64,000 bases of DNA from Myxococcota bacterium (GTDB lineage: Bacteria > Myxococcota_C > UBA6777): NCBI GenBank assembly GCA_023150835.1, contig JAKLKB010000002.1, positions 62,001 through 126,000 of the forward strand, read 5' to 3'. Position 1 is the first letter of the stretch. Each line of letters begins with the position of its first letter. Shown here piece by piece: positions 16,906 through 25,049 of the stretch. The notes below the pieces were generated by a model. That model saw nothing but the letters and a program-made list of their open reading frames with translations. It was not told where the DNA came from and ran no database searches. The position numbers and the translations under genes are program-made.

Positions 16906-18876
16906 TTAGCGAAGAGACGGGAAAGTGCGATACAGCCAATCGTGGATCCAGTTCAGCGAATAGTAGTTGTCGTTGAAGAACTGCACCGTCCGACCGTCGA
17001 TCACAAACTGCCGCCCAAAGACCAACGCACCAAAGGCGTTGACGACGATCCCCCAAACCAACAACACCAGAAACATCCGCTTGATTTGAATGCTGCTGAT
17101 CGCCAACAACACAACCAAAAACACCGAGTAATCGACGCTAAAGCGATTGCCAAAAGTCACCCAGCCCGTGTTTTGGTAAAAGAGCGAGGGCAACAACACA
17201 AACAAGGCAGACAGCCACAGCGCAACAAACAACGGGCGTTGCCCACGACTCCGAGCAAAGAGCAGATACAAAAATAGCGGAGTCGTCAAGAACAAGCTCA
17301 TCCCATGGGCATTAAAGAGGATGTAGGGTGCTTTGTTGAGGAACTGCGGCGGAGCCAAAAAGAAGGCGTAGAGGTTGCGGGGAAGCCAATAAACCCCAAA
17401 CAGCCCGTGTTGTAGGGCGCGATCGTACACCGCAGGCAGATACAGATGGCCGAACTCCATCGGGCTGCCAAAACGCACAAAGTTGGCGTACATCATCCCC
17501 GCTCCCACCGCCAACAACGGCAAAACAAACAGCGCTGCTTTCCCCAACACTTCGCCTGAAAACGGGTTTTTCCAGCCTTTTTCACGATCGCGCAGCAGTT
17601 GGATCACAAAGAAGATCCCCGCCAACAGCAACAGCGGGCGACACAGAAACGCCATCCCCAAAAACAACCCCGCCCAAAACGGATGCCGCGCTTCCAAGCC
17701 AAAGTACACATAAGCCACCGCGCAAAAAGCCCCCAACGTCAGCGCAGTATACCAGACCGTCCCCTGTACAGCCACAAAGAAAAACACTGTTCCAAATCCA
17801 AACAAAGCGGTCAACAGGGCATTTTCGTATGTGTTTCGTTCGGAATATCCCCATTCACGGAGCCTTTGCAACAAAAGAAAAAACAAAGCCACCGTCAGCG
17901 CTGCAAAAAACAACGTAAACACGGTATCGTTATAGCGCATCCGATCCAAGCCCAACTTGCCCAGCAACCACATCGGAGCCGCCATCAAAAACGCTGGCAA
18001 CGGCGGAAACGAGACGTAGTAATGCCGTTTCCACCCCTTGATCTGCCCCTTCGCAAGGAGCTTTTGTTGCTTTCGAAGATCCACAAAGCGATGCTTCCCT
18101 TGGTACATCCCACGGAAACGACCTCGCAAAACTTCGCCATTTTTCATCTGCACGACGTACAGATAGGCCCAATCGTTGTCGAGGACACGGCCCGACACAG
18201 GATGCGCAGGTGTATCTTCAAGGTGCCAACGTCCCGATAATAGGGCGTCAGCCAAAAAAACGTAATGCGGTTGGTCAGATTGGCGGAAAAAACGATTGCC
18301 CGAAAAAATCGCAAAGATCAAGAAAGACACCACAAAGATCAACCACGGCCCACGTTTTCCTGCCAATGTATCCAACAGATCGGCAGATGGCACCGATGTT
18401 TCAGGCGTCTTGGAGGTTTCTTTGGACAAAGCTCCTGCGCTTTCTGGCGGTTTTGGCGTGGTGACGGGCGCGATCTCCGAAGCAACAGGAGTATCCGTCG
18501 GCATTTTGGGTGTGGCGGGCGTTTGGGGTGGGGTTTGGGGTGGCTGTGTTGGTTCGATGGCTTGGGGAGTTAAGTTCGCTTTGATCGGTTCGGAGATGTC
18601 GGTGGCTAGGGCTTGTTCGACGCGAGAGGGTGCATCTTTGGAAACAGCAGCCCCTGTGCTTTCGTCTTTTTTTGCTTCGTCGACAGGCTGCGTGATCGCC
18701 GAACGAGCCGCGAGAGCGTCGAGATCAAGCCCCAAAGCCCTCTGACGAGCATTGGTAAACGTCGCAGCATCGGCGTCTTGGTCGCTATACAAATACAAGG
18801 TGTTTTCAGGCGGATACATGGCCTCTTGGCGAAACCAGAATGCCTCAGAAGGCTTTTTTGTCTCATGTTGGCTCAT
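16906..18876 (-). CDS. GT-C type polytopic membrane glycosyltransferase-like protein
   Basis: A 656-residue protein starting at 18876 (GGAG 8 bases upstream). The first 175 residues are cytosolic, Pro/Thr/Glu-rich and disordered. About ten TM helices follow from GPWLIFVVSFLIFAIFSGN. The large first loop has DQPHYVFLADALLSGRWHL and SFPPLPAFLMAAPMWLLG, matching the dolichyl-phosphate-mannose mannosyltransferase-like plan (acidic first-loop residue, PPLPA motif). Probably transfers sugars from a lipid-linked donor in the inner membrane; donor and acceptor cannot be read from sequence. It ends 15 codons short of a second such gene running the same way, so the two may be co-transcribed. Confidence 0.65.
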   Translation of the reverse strand: MSQHETKKPSEAFWFRQEAMYPPENTLYLYSDQDADAATFTNARQRALGLDLDALAARSAITQPVDEAKKDESTGAAVSKDAPSRVEQALATDISEPIKANLTPQAIEPTQPPQTPPQTPATPKMPTDTPVASEIAPVTTPKPPESAGALSKETSKTPETSVPSADLLDTLAGKRGPWLIFVVSFLIFAIFSGNRFFRQSDQPHYVFLADALLSGRWHLEDTPAHPVSGRVLDNDWAYLYVVQMKNGEVLRGRFRGMYQGKHRFVDLRKQQKLLAKGQIKGWKRHYYVSFPPLPAFLMAAPMWLLGKLGLDRMRYNDTVFTLFFAALTVALFFLLLQRLREWGYSERNTYENALLTALFGFGTVFFFVAVQGTVWYTALTLGAFCAVAYVYFGLEARHPFWAGLFLGMAFLCRPLLLLAGIFFVIQLLRDREKGWKNPFSGEVLGKAALFVLPLLAVGAGMMYANFVRFGSPMEFGHLYLPAVYDRALQHGLFGVYWLPRNLYAFFLAPPQFLNKAPYILFNAHGMSLFLTTPLFLYLLFARSRGQRPLFVALWLSALFVLLPSLFYQNTGWVTFGNRFSVDYSVFLVVLLAISSIQIKRMFLVLLVWGIVVNAFGALVFGRQFVIDGRTVQFFNDNYYSLNWIHDWLYRTFPSLR

Positions 18877-18987
18877 CAAAAAGTCTCCGTGTGTGAAAGG
18901 CACAAACAAAAAACACGACCTGACCTTCTTCTCGAACTTACCGCCATGATCGCACAAGAGAGTCCGAGACAAGGGCGAAAACAGAGA

Positions 18988-21033
18988 TCACCACCACACG
19001 TTGGGGGGATGATCTTCTTGTTCCCAAAAGGTCAACAAAGGGACGTCATCAAGATAGATCCCGTAAACAGGGGTTCGCGCTCCCAACACGCTCAGCGCGT
19101 GGTAATGTTGGTTGCGCAGCCACTTTTGGTGGATGAAGGCGATGTAACGGGTGGGTGGATGAGCGCTCCACGTCGCACGGATACGCCCATCCATCAAGCC
19201 ATCCTGTAGGTACATGCGATATGAGTCATAATTCGTATCATGAAAATGCACCCACACAGGAGCGCGATCCTGTGCAGGCGCATTTGGACTCGAACGCAAA
19301 GATCGATTCATCCAAGGCAACGCATCCCGCATCGTCGTGGCCCAAAAAGCCCGCTGGATCTTCCAGTTGGCACTGCCACGCGGACCTCCCACAAGGGTGT
19401 TGTAATAGGCCAGCCCGTGCGGATGAGAACGCCAAAGGCCGATCAGCGCAGGGCTGAGAAACAAACAGGCCAATGCGATCGCAGAAACCCGATACACCCG
19501 CACACTTTGAATCGACCACATCGTCCCCCACGAAGACACGATCCGCTCAAAGGCCACCCCTCCCATCAGCGCCAAAAACGGCCACGCAGGCATCCAATGT
19601 TTGGTCCCACCAAAGATCGGCGTCGAAGGCAAGGCGATCACTGCGATCGGGATCAAAGCATTCAACAGCCAAAAAAAGCCCGTCTTGTCCGCTGGACCCA
19701 CAGGGCGCGGTTGATACTCACGCACACGTTCTTCTCGCTGCTCCACAAACCAACGCTGAAGATCCTGCCAGATATCCGCCAAACCCCGCTGCAAAAGCAT
19801 CGTCCCTTGGTGAACACGCTCGCCGCGCTGCCCAAAAAACACCGAACCCACCGAACCCACCAACCACAACACCACAAACGCGATCCCACCCAACACAAAC
19901 GGCACCAAACTCGCGACCATCAACACCAACAACAACAATGGCCGCACCAAACCGAACAAAGCACGCAAAAACACCACCACCCACCACAACAGATGCGTAC
20001 CCATCCGCTGCTGCCTCAACAAGATCCACACTCCCCCCAACATCAACACCATCGTCGCAACAGGAAACGTCACCAACGTCATCACAAACGGAAAGTGCCA
20101 AGGGAAGGGCGGTTCCATGTGCAAGATGCCAAAATAATAAGCGTCATAATGCACATGCGCCAAGTGAAACACCACATACTCTCGCAGCCAGAAAAAAGTG
20201 ACGTTTCTCCACGACGCGATACTCAGCGGATTATCCGGCCACAACAACGGCCACAACCCCACCAACACGATCGGAGACAACACCAACGTCCATGTCACCG
20301 CACTCGGCAAGGGCTGAAAACGCACTTGGTACGCACCACCCGGCAAGATCTTCAACCGAAACTGGTTCCAGTACTGCGCCAACCAATACAAACCCAACGG
20401 CGCGGGCAAGATCCAAGCATTGTGCTTCGTCGCCAACGCCAATCCCGCAAACACACCACACCAAAACCCCCATCCCGGCTGACGCAAACTCTTCCAAAAC
20501 GCATAACACACCAACAACCACAACGCACTAACCGGCACATCAAACGCCGCAAGATGCGCATGAAAGAAAAAGCGCGGAAGCAACATCAGCGAAAAGGCCG
20601 CAAACAACCCCACCCGCCGATTCCACACCTCCACCCCCCACAAGTACACCAACAAGATCATCAACGCCGCCCAACACATCCCGGGAAACCGATACGCCGT
20701 CGCGTTGGACATCCACTTCAACGTATCCGCAAACAACCACCACGACGCACCCATCAAAAGCTTGGCCAACGGTGGATGCTCGTTGTTGTAACGCCAATAA
20801 TGCTCGATGCGTTGGCGCTGCAAGGATCGCAGCTCACGGCGATGACGCACCTCCCCCACCAGCTCCTTCACCCAACTGATGTAGCTGTGCCCCGCCACAA
20901 AATAATACCCCTCATCTCGGGCATAACCCATCTGCGTTGTGCTCAACAAAAACAACAAATAGCCGATCGCTAACGCCCATCCTATCGGGATATCCAATGC
21001 GGGTCGATACACTCGACCATAATTTTCTGCCAT
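18988..21033 (-). CDS. PMT/ArnT-like family 39 membrane glycosyltransferase
   Basis: A 681-residue polytopic protein. The start at 21033 is supported by GGAG and GAGG upstream. It shows the classical GT39 landmarks: YARDEGYYFVAGHSY in the first periplasmic loop (adjacent Asp-Glu, the catalytic acidic motif) and NNEHPPLAKLLMGASWWLF in the second. A long series of TM helices follows, then a C-terminal periplasmic domain with the WVHFHDTNYDSYRMYLQDGL segment. It probably glycosylates a protein or lipid A-like acceptor from a polyprenyl-phosphate sugar. It lies upstream of a second GT-C gene on the same strand and is divergent from a kinase gene. Confidence 0.8.
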   Translation of the reverse strand: MAENYGRVYRPALDIPIGWALAIGYLLFLLSTTQMGYARDEGYYFVAGHSYISWVKELVGEVRHRRELRSLQRQRIEHYWRYNNEHPPLAKLLMGASWWLFADTLKWMSNATAYRFPGMCWAALMILLVYLWGVEVWNRRVGLFAAFSLMLLPRFFFHAHLAAFDVPVSALWLLVCYAFWKSLRQPGWGFWCGVFAGLALATKHNAWILPAPLGLYWLAQYWNQFRLKILPGGAYQVRFQPLPSAVTWTLVLSPIVLVGLWPLLWPDNPLSIASWRNVTFFWLREYVVFHLAHVHYDAYYFGILHMEPPFPWHFPFVMTLVTFPVATMVLMLGGVWILLRQQRMGTHLLWWVVVFLRALFGLVRPLLLLVLMVASLVPFVLGGIAFVVLWLVGSVGSVFFGQRGERVHQGTMLLQRGLADIWQDLQRWFVEQREERVREYQPRPVGPADKTGFFWLLNALIPIAVIALPSTPIFGGTKHWMPAWPFLALMGGVAFERIVSSWGTMWSIQSVRVYRVSAIALACLFLSPALIGLWRSHPHGLAYYNTLVGGPRGSANWKIQRAFWATTMRDALPWMNRSLRSSPNAPAQDRAPVWVHFHDTNYDSYRMYLQDGLMDGRIRATWSAHPPTRYIAFIHQKWLRNQHYHALSVLGARTPVYGIYLDDVPLLTFWEQEDHPPNVWW

Positions 21034-21293
21034 CTCGCCTCGCTCCGTTCTCCGTCTCGCCAACTGATCTGCACCACAGATCCCGACCACCTTTTCCTCA
21101 AGCAGCTTCTGTCTCCATGCGTGCGGTGGGGCATCGTTATAACACAAATCTCCCCACGCGATACAACGATGCAATCCTCCTGCGCACACAACCTCCACAC
21201 ACCCTTTTCTTGGTTCCAAGCCTCTTTTTGTGGTATCCTGCCGCTCTCTCGCTGCCCCTCATCGGGGATTCCCCAGAGAGTACGAGGACTTGG

Positions 21294-22499
21294 ATGGCTA
21301 TTCAGACGCACTTCAAACAATACGAGATCGTCGACAAGATCGGCGACGGGGGCATGGCAGAAGTCTTGCTCGGTCGCTCGGTCGGTCCCCAAGGCTTCCA
21401 GCAAAAAGTTGCGATCAAACGCTTGCACCCTCACATCGCCCGCAATCGCAACAACGTCAAGATGTTCATCCACGAAGCCCGTCTCATCGCTCGCCTACAA
21501 CACCCCAACATCGTCCGCATCTTCGACTTCGGCGAAACCGAAGAAACCTATTACATCGTCATGGAGTACGTCGATGGCCTCAGCCTCACCGATCTACTCC
21601 AGCGCAGCGCGATCTCACAAATCCCTCTTCCCCTTCCCATCGGCGTTTACATCATCAGCGAGATCCTCGAAGGACTCCAACACGCCCACACCGCCAACGA
21701 TGCCGACGGACAACCCCTTCACCTCGTTCACCGCGATCTCAGCCCCGACAACATCCTTCTCAGCCGCGAAGGCGAAGTCAAACTCTCTGACTTTGGTATC
21801 GCCAAAAGTCGCATCCAAGAACACCAAACCCAAACGGGCATGACCAAAGGCAAGATCCTTTATATGTCGCCCGAACAGTGCTATGGGCGCGAACTCGACC
21901 ACCGCTCCGATATCTTTTCGATGGGCAACTTGCTTTTCGAGGTCTGCACCCTTGAACGCCTCTTTATGAGCAAAGATATCGCCTCCGTCGCCATGGCGAT
22001 CTGTCACGGTCCCATCAAATCCCCCTCCTCCATACGCGCAGGCTTTCCCATCGAACTCGAAGCCATCATCCTCAAAGCCCTCGAAAGACCGCTTGAATCA
22101 CGCTTTCAATCCGCCAAAGAGATGGTTCGTGCGATCAAACAATTCATGCAAAGCCACGAATACTACGTCTCTCGCGACGATATCAAAGCCTTCATCGAGC
22201 TGTTGCTCTTTGAAGGCACCATCGCCGAACAACAGATCGCCTCCCTTGATCTCCCTCACTCAGGCCCCATGAACGCCCCCCTCCCCTCCGTTTCTCAAAA
22301 TATCCGTATCCAAACTCCCCCACGCCCCGCCAATTATATCCCCCTGACCCCTCTTCCTTTTCATGTTCGCCTCCGCCCTTCCAATCCTCCTCCCGCTCAA
22401 ACCTCACCACCCCCACGCGCCCTCTACCTCGCACTTTTGTGTATGTTCCTTGTGACATTCTCCGGATTTACCGTCCTTTGGCTGCTCTTGTTAGTTTAA
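21294..22499 (+). CDS. Membrane-anchored Ser/Thr protein kinase
   Basis: A 401-residue Hanks-type kinase. The ATG at 21294 has GAGG 6 bases upstream. Glycine loop IGDGGMAEV (16-24), VAIK lysine Lys42, alpha-C Glu61, catalytic HRDLSPDN (His146-Asp148) and DFG (166-168) are all present, so it should be active. After the kinase domain comes a short Pro-rich stretch and a single TM helix (about 379-400) at the extreme C-terminus, with essentially no extracellular sensor. It is thus a tail-anchored cytoplasmic kinase of the kind abundant in Myxococcota. It is divergent from the glycosyltransferase pair; any functional link is speculative. Confidence 0.9.
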   Translation: MAIQTHFKQYEIVDKIGDGGMAEVLLGRSVGPQGFQQKVAIKRLHPHIARNRNNVKMFIHEARLIARLQHPNIVRIFDFGETEETYYIVMEYVDGLSLTDLLQRSAISQIPLPLPIGVYIISEILEGLQHAHTANDADGQPLHLVHRDLSPDNILLSREGEVKLSDFGIAKSRIQEHQTQTGMTKGKILYMSPEQCYGRELDHRSDIFSMGNLLFEVCTLERLFMSKDIASVAMAICHGPIKSPSSIRAGFPIELEAIILKALERPLESRFQSAKEMVRAIKQFMQSHEYYVSRDDIKAFIELLLFEGTIAEQQIASLDLPHSGPMNAPLPSVSQNIRIQTPPRPANYIPLTPLPFHVRLRPSNPPPAQTSPPPRALYLALLCMFLVTFSGFTVLWLLLLV

Positions 22500-22576
22500 A
22501 TCCCCTCCCCCCCGCTCTCCGCCGCTCACCCTTCTCTTCCATTTCGCATAGAACCGACACCTCACGTCACACACAA

Positions 22577-22688
22577 TACGAAATCCGAGTGATGTGTACA
22601 CAAAGAGGAGTACGTAGACGCCCGATTGTTGGGCAGCCACACCTGTCTGCCCCTACGTTTTGCGATCACACTGTGGGCGGATCTCGTA
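22577..22688 (-). mobile_element. MITE-like element, copy B
   Basis: A 112-bp copy with the best-kept ends: TACGAAATCCGAGTGATGTG on the left; the right end on the minus strand reads TACGAGATCCGCCCACAGTG. Its right end lies 9 bases past the stop codon of the minus-strand TPR gene. The kinase gene on the other side ends 78 bases away, so the element sits between two convergent stops. Confidence 0.75.
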
Positions 22689-22697
22689 TAACGCCAC

Positions 22698-23708
22698 CTA
22701 ACGACGACGTCTACGAGGTTTCTTTTTCTTCTTTTTTTTCTTTTTTTTCTTGTCTTTCTCTTCTTTTTGTGCGATGTCGTCAGATTCTTTCTTTGCTTTT
22801 CTCGCTGCGTCTTCTTTGAACACAAGCTCGATCTTGTTCACAAAAAGCTTTGCTTGTTCGTGTCCGCTGTCGATCTTGAGAACTTCCAAAAACCGCTCCT
22901 TGGCTTTGTCATAAGCTTTGGCCTCGAACAATTGTTGTCCCATCTCAAGCGGAGAAGCCACCCGCACCTGTTGTTCGAGGCGTTGAAGCAATTTCTCCAG
23001 TTTTTTCGCGCTATCCGTAAAACGCCGCGCTTCTTTGAGCGCATCCAAGGAGTCCAGATACATCTTTTCTTGATAGTAGGCTCTCGCGATCTGGTAGTAA
23101 CGCAAGACTTTGTCGATCTCGGGGGGACTGAATTCTTGGGGAATCAGTTCTTGAAGGCGTTGTTTGGTTTCTTCGGTCTCTGCGCGTTTAATGCGCGGAT
23201 AAAACACAAAAAAGATCACCAATTGGATCGCCAGCAGCAAGCCCGCCAACCCAAAGATCCAACGCGCAAGGCGCGCCATCGGATCCACGGCAGGCATCAC
23301 CCCCGAGCGCAACAACGCATCCGATGCCGCCGGCATCCCTCCGCTACCCAAACTCGTCTCATGCAAGATCTTCTCGGATAGCAACAAGTACATCGTCCGA
23401 AACTCCGGTCGATTCGGCTGATTCTGTAAAAGATTCGCCAGCCAACGCTGCGCCGCCTCATATTTCTTTTCGTGGTACAGACGCAAGACGGTTCCAAAAT
23501 CCTCCGAAGCCTCGTTTGGATTGATCCCCCACGCCAACAATTCTTGGATCGTTCCCTGATAACTCAACGCGATCAGATTTCCCGGTTCTTCGCGCAAGAT
23601 CGACTCAAATAGCTGCATACTTTCACGCAAGGTTCCCTGCAAAAAGTTGCGAATCGCTTCTTCTTCTCGGGTATTTGGCGGGCGATTTAATGAAACGGTT
23701 TCGCTCAT
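22698..23708 (-). CDS. TPR-like membrane protein with a poly-lysine C-terminal tail
   Basis: A 336-residue protein. Residues 15-125 form TPR-like helices (AIRNFLQGTLRESMQLFESI and YEAAQRWLANLLQ). A TM helix lies near 150-172 (IFGLAGLLLAIQLVIFFVF). A second helical block follows, with YYQEKMYLDSLDALKEARR and EAKAYDKAKERFLEVL repeats. The C-terminus is a run of Lys ending in five Arg, encoded by long A/T homopolymer tracts around 22719-22755 that are prone to slippage. It may bind nucleic acid or acidic membrane surfaces through the tail. It is separated from a convergent kinase gene by MITE copy B. No enzymatic motif. Confidence 0.7.
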   Translation of the reverse strand: MSETVSLNRPPNTREEEAIRNFLQGTLRESMQLFESILREEPGNLIALSYQGTIQELLAWGINPNEASEDFGTVLRLYHEKKYEAAQRWLANLLQNQPNRPEFRTMYLLLSEKILHETSLGSGGMPAASDALLRSGVMPAVDPMARLARWIFGLAGLLLAIQLVIFFVFYPRIKRAETEETKQRLQELIPQEFSPPEIDKVLRYYQIARAYYQEKMYLDSLDALKEARRFTDSAKKLEKLLQRLEQQVRVASPLEMGQQLFEAKAYDKAKERFLEVLKIDSGHEQAKLFVNKIELVFKEDAARKAKKESDDIAQKEEKDKKKKKKKKKKKPRRRRR

Positions 23709-24110
23709 TTTGATCTTTTCCTATGACCCTTCTGGAGATACACAACTCCAACACGACAAAAACATCCACGCACAAACACCGCATACAACACAACGGCCCA
23801 ACAGCACAAAAACCTTTGACTCGCACTCTCTCTTTGACCAAAAACCTTCTGCTCAGGCCCCACTCAAACACGCGCAAGAACGCACCCTCATAACACAAAA
23901 CACTTGCGGTATCTATGCTCGACTGTTTTGCCTTTTCCAAATCGCCCGTCCTTTCGAATCTTCCAACGTCATGCCCCACCAGCAAAAGATCTTCTTGCGT
24001 TGAGCGGTGCGTGGTGGCATCTTGACTTGCGCAAAAGCCAAGTGAAACCGTTCACCTCCCCCACACCAGAATCACTCGGCTTTGTACGTAGCATGGAGGC
24101 ACGTTGCGTT

Positions 24111-24818
24111 ATGGCTCTCGGAGTCACCCCACACAACCAAAGCGCAGCACAAAGCGTTCTTGAACGACTCGATAAGCTGATCTTGGATCACTCGATCTTG
24201 CAACACCCCTTTTATCAAGCCCTATGCGCGGGCGAGCTGCAACCCGAAGATCTCGCGATCTACGCTTGGGCTTATTATCCCCACGTCGAAGCTTTCCCTC
24301 GCTATCTTGAAGCCGCGATGGCCGTCAACCACGATCCGCAGATCCACGCCATCTTGCTCGAAAACTGGCAAGAAGAATGCGGCCCACCCACCCCTCACCC
24401 CGAACTCTGGCTGCGCTTTGCTGCCGGCCTTGGCATCGACCGCCAAGAAGTCCTTCACGCTCACCCTCTCCCCGAAGTGCGCACCGCCATCCGCACTTTT
24501 TCCCAACTCTGCCAACAAAGCCCTCTCTCCGCACTCTGCACCCTCTACGCTTACGAAAGCCAACAGCCCGAGATCTGTCGCGCAAAACTCCAAAGCCTCC
24601 GTGACTTTTACCTGATCCACGATCCCCAAACCCTCGCTTACTTCACCCTCCACGAAGAAGCCGATCTCCGCCACCGACTCGACACTCGCGCCGCTCTTTG
24701 CCGATGCGTCTCCCAAGGACAACAACCCTGCGTGCTCTTTGAAAGCACACAAAACGCACTCGACGCCCATTGGCATCTCCTCGATGGCATCTGCCGACAA
24801 GCCGGCCTCCCCTGCTAA
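24111..24818 (+). CDS. CADD-family PqqC-like protein, probable p-aminobenzoate synthase
   Basis: A 235-residue helical protein of the heme-oxygenase-like (PqqC/TenA) fold, best matched to the CADD folate-associated family. By the spacing known for Chlamydia CADD, all functional residues are present: metal ligands Glu89, His96, Glu149 (LYAYESQ), His181, Asp185 and His188 (LHEEADLRH); Tyr35 (HPFYQAL) at the position of the sacrificed tyrosine, plus Tyr51 and Tyr177; and Lys159 as the probable amino donor. In Chlamydia this enzyme destroys its own Tyr to make p-aminobenzoate with O2 and a di-metal site. The ATG at 24111 is 11 bases after GGAGG; an ATG at 24093 is possible. No folate genes adjoin it. 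Confidence 0.85.
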   Translation: MALGVTPHNQSAAQSVLERLDKLILDHSILQHPFYQALCAGELQPEDLAIYAWAYYPHVEAFPRYLEAAMAVNHDPQIHAILLENWQEECGPPTPHPELWLRFAAGLGIDRQEVLHAHPLPEVRTAIRTFSQLCQQSPLSALCTLYAYESQQPEICRAKLQSLRDFYLIHDPQTLAYFTLHEEADLRHRLDTRAALCRCVSQGQQPCVLFESTQNALDAHWHLLDGICRQAGLPC

Positions 24819-24829
24819 AGCCTTCGCTA

Positions 24830-24853
24830 GAACACGTTGTAGAACACGTTCTG
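24830..24853. promoter_or_regulatory. Direct/inverted repeat upstream of the hydrolase gene
   Basis: TAGAACACGTT occurs twice, 13 bases apart; the second copy reads AGAACACGTTCT, a near-palindrome with GAAC/GTTC arms around two bases. It resembles a regulator site but has the wrong spacing for a standard LexA box. It lies about 200 bases upstream of the gene at 25050. Confidence 0.25.
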
Positions 24854-25049
24854 TTTTGCATGGGCATCTGCTTGAAATTCAAAGAAAACAAATATAAGAT
24901 CTTGATTTTGCGAAACAAATTACATATCTTGCCGAACATTCTACAAACTAGAAACAACGTCTTCGGTCGAGAACTGTTGCCCTTCTCACCTTGACGCCAC
25001 TTCTTCTCCCTAAAAAGACCGACGGTTCGCCGTTTCAGAGGAGCCAACC

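Noticed and set aside
19240-20973. 577-residue open frame on the plus strand
   Set aside because: Antisense to the family 39 glycosyltransferase, made mainly of Arg/His/Gln; a shadow.
24830-24853. LexA/SOS box for the hydrolase gene
   Set aside because: The GAAC/GTTC arms are separated by two bases instead of four, and the site is about 200 bases from the start; kept only as a low-confidence repeat.
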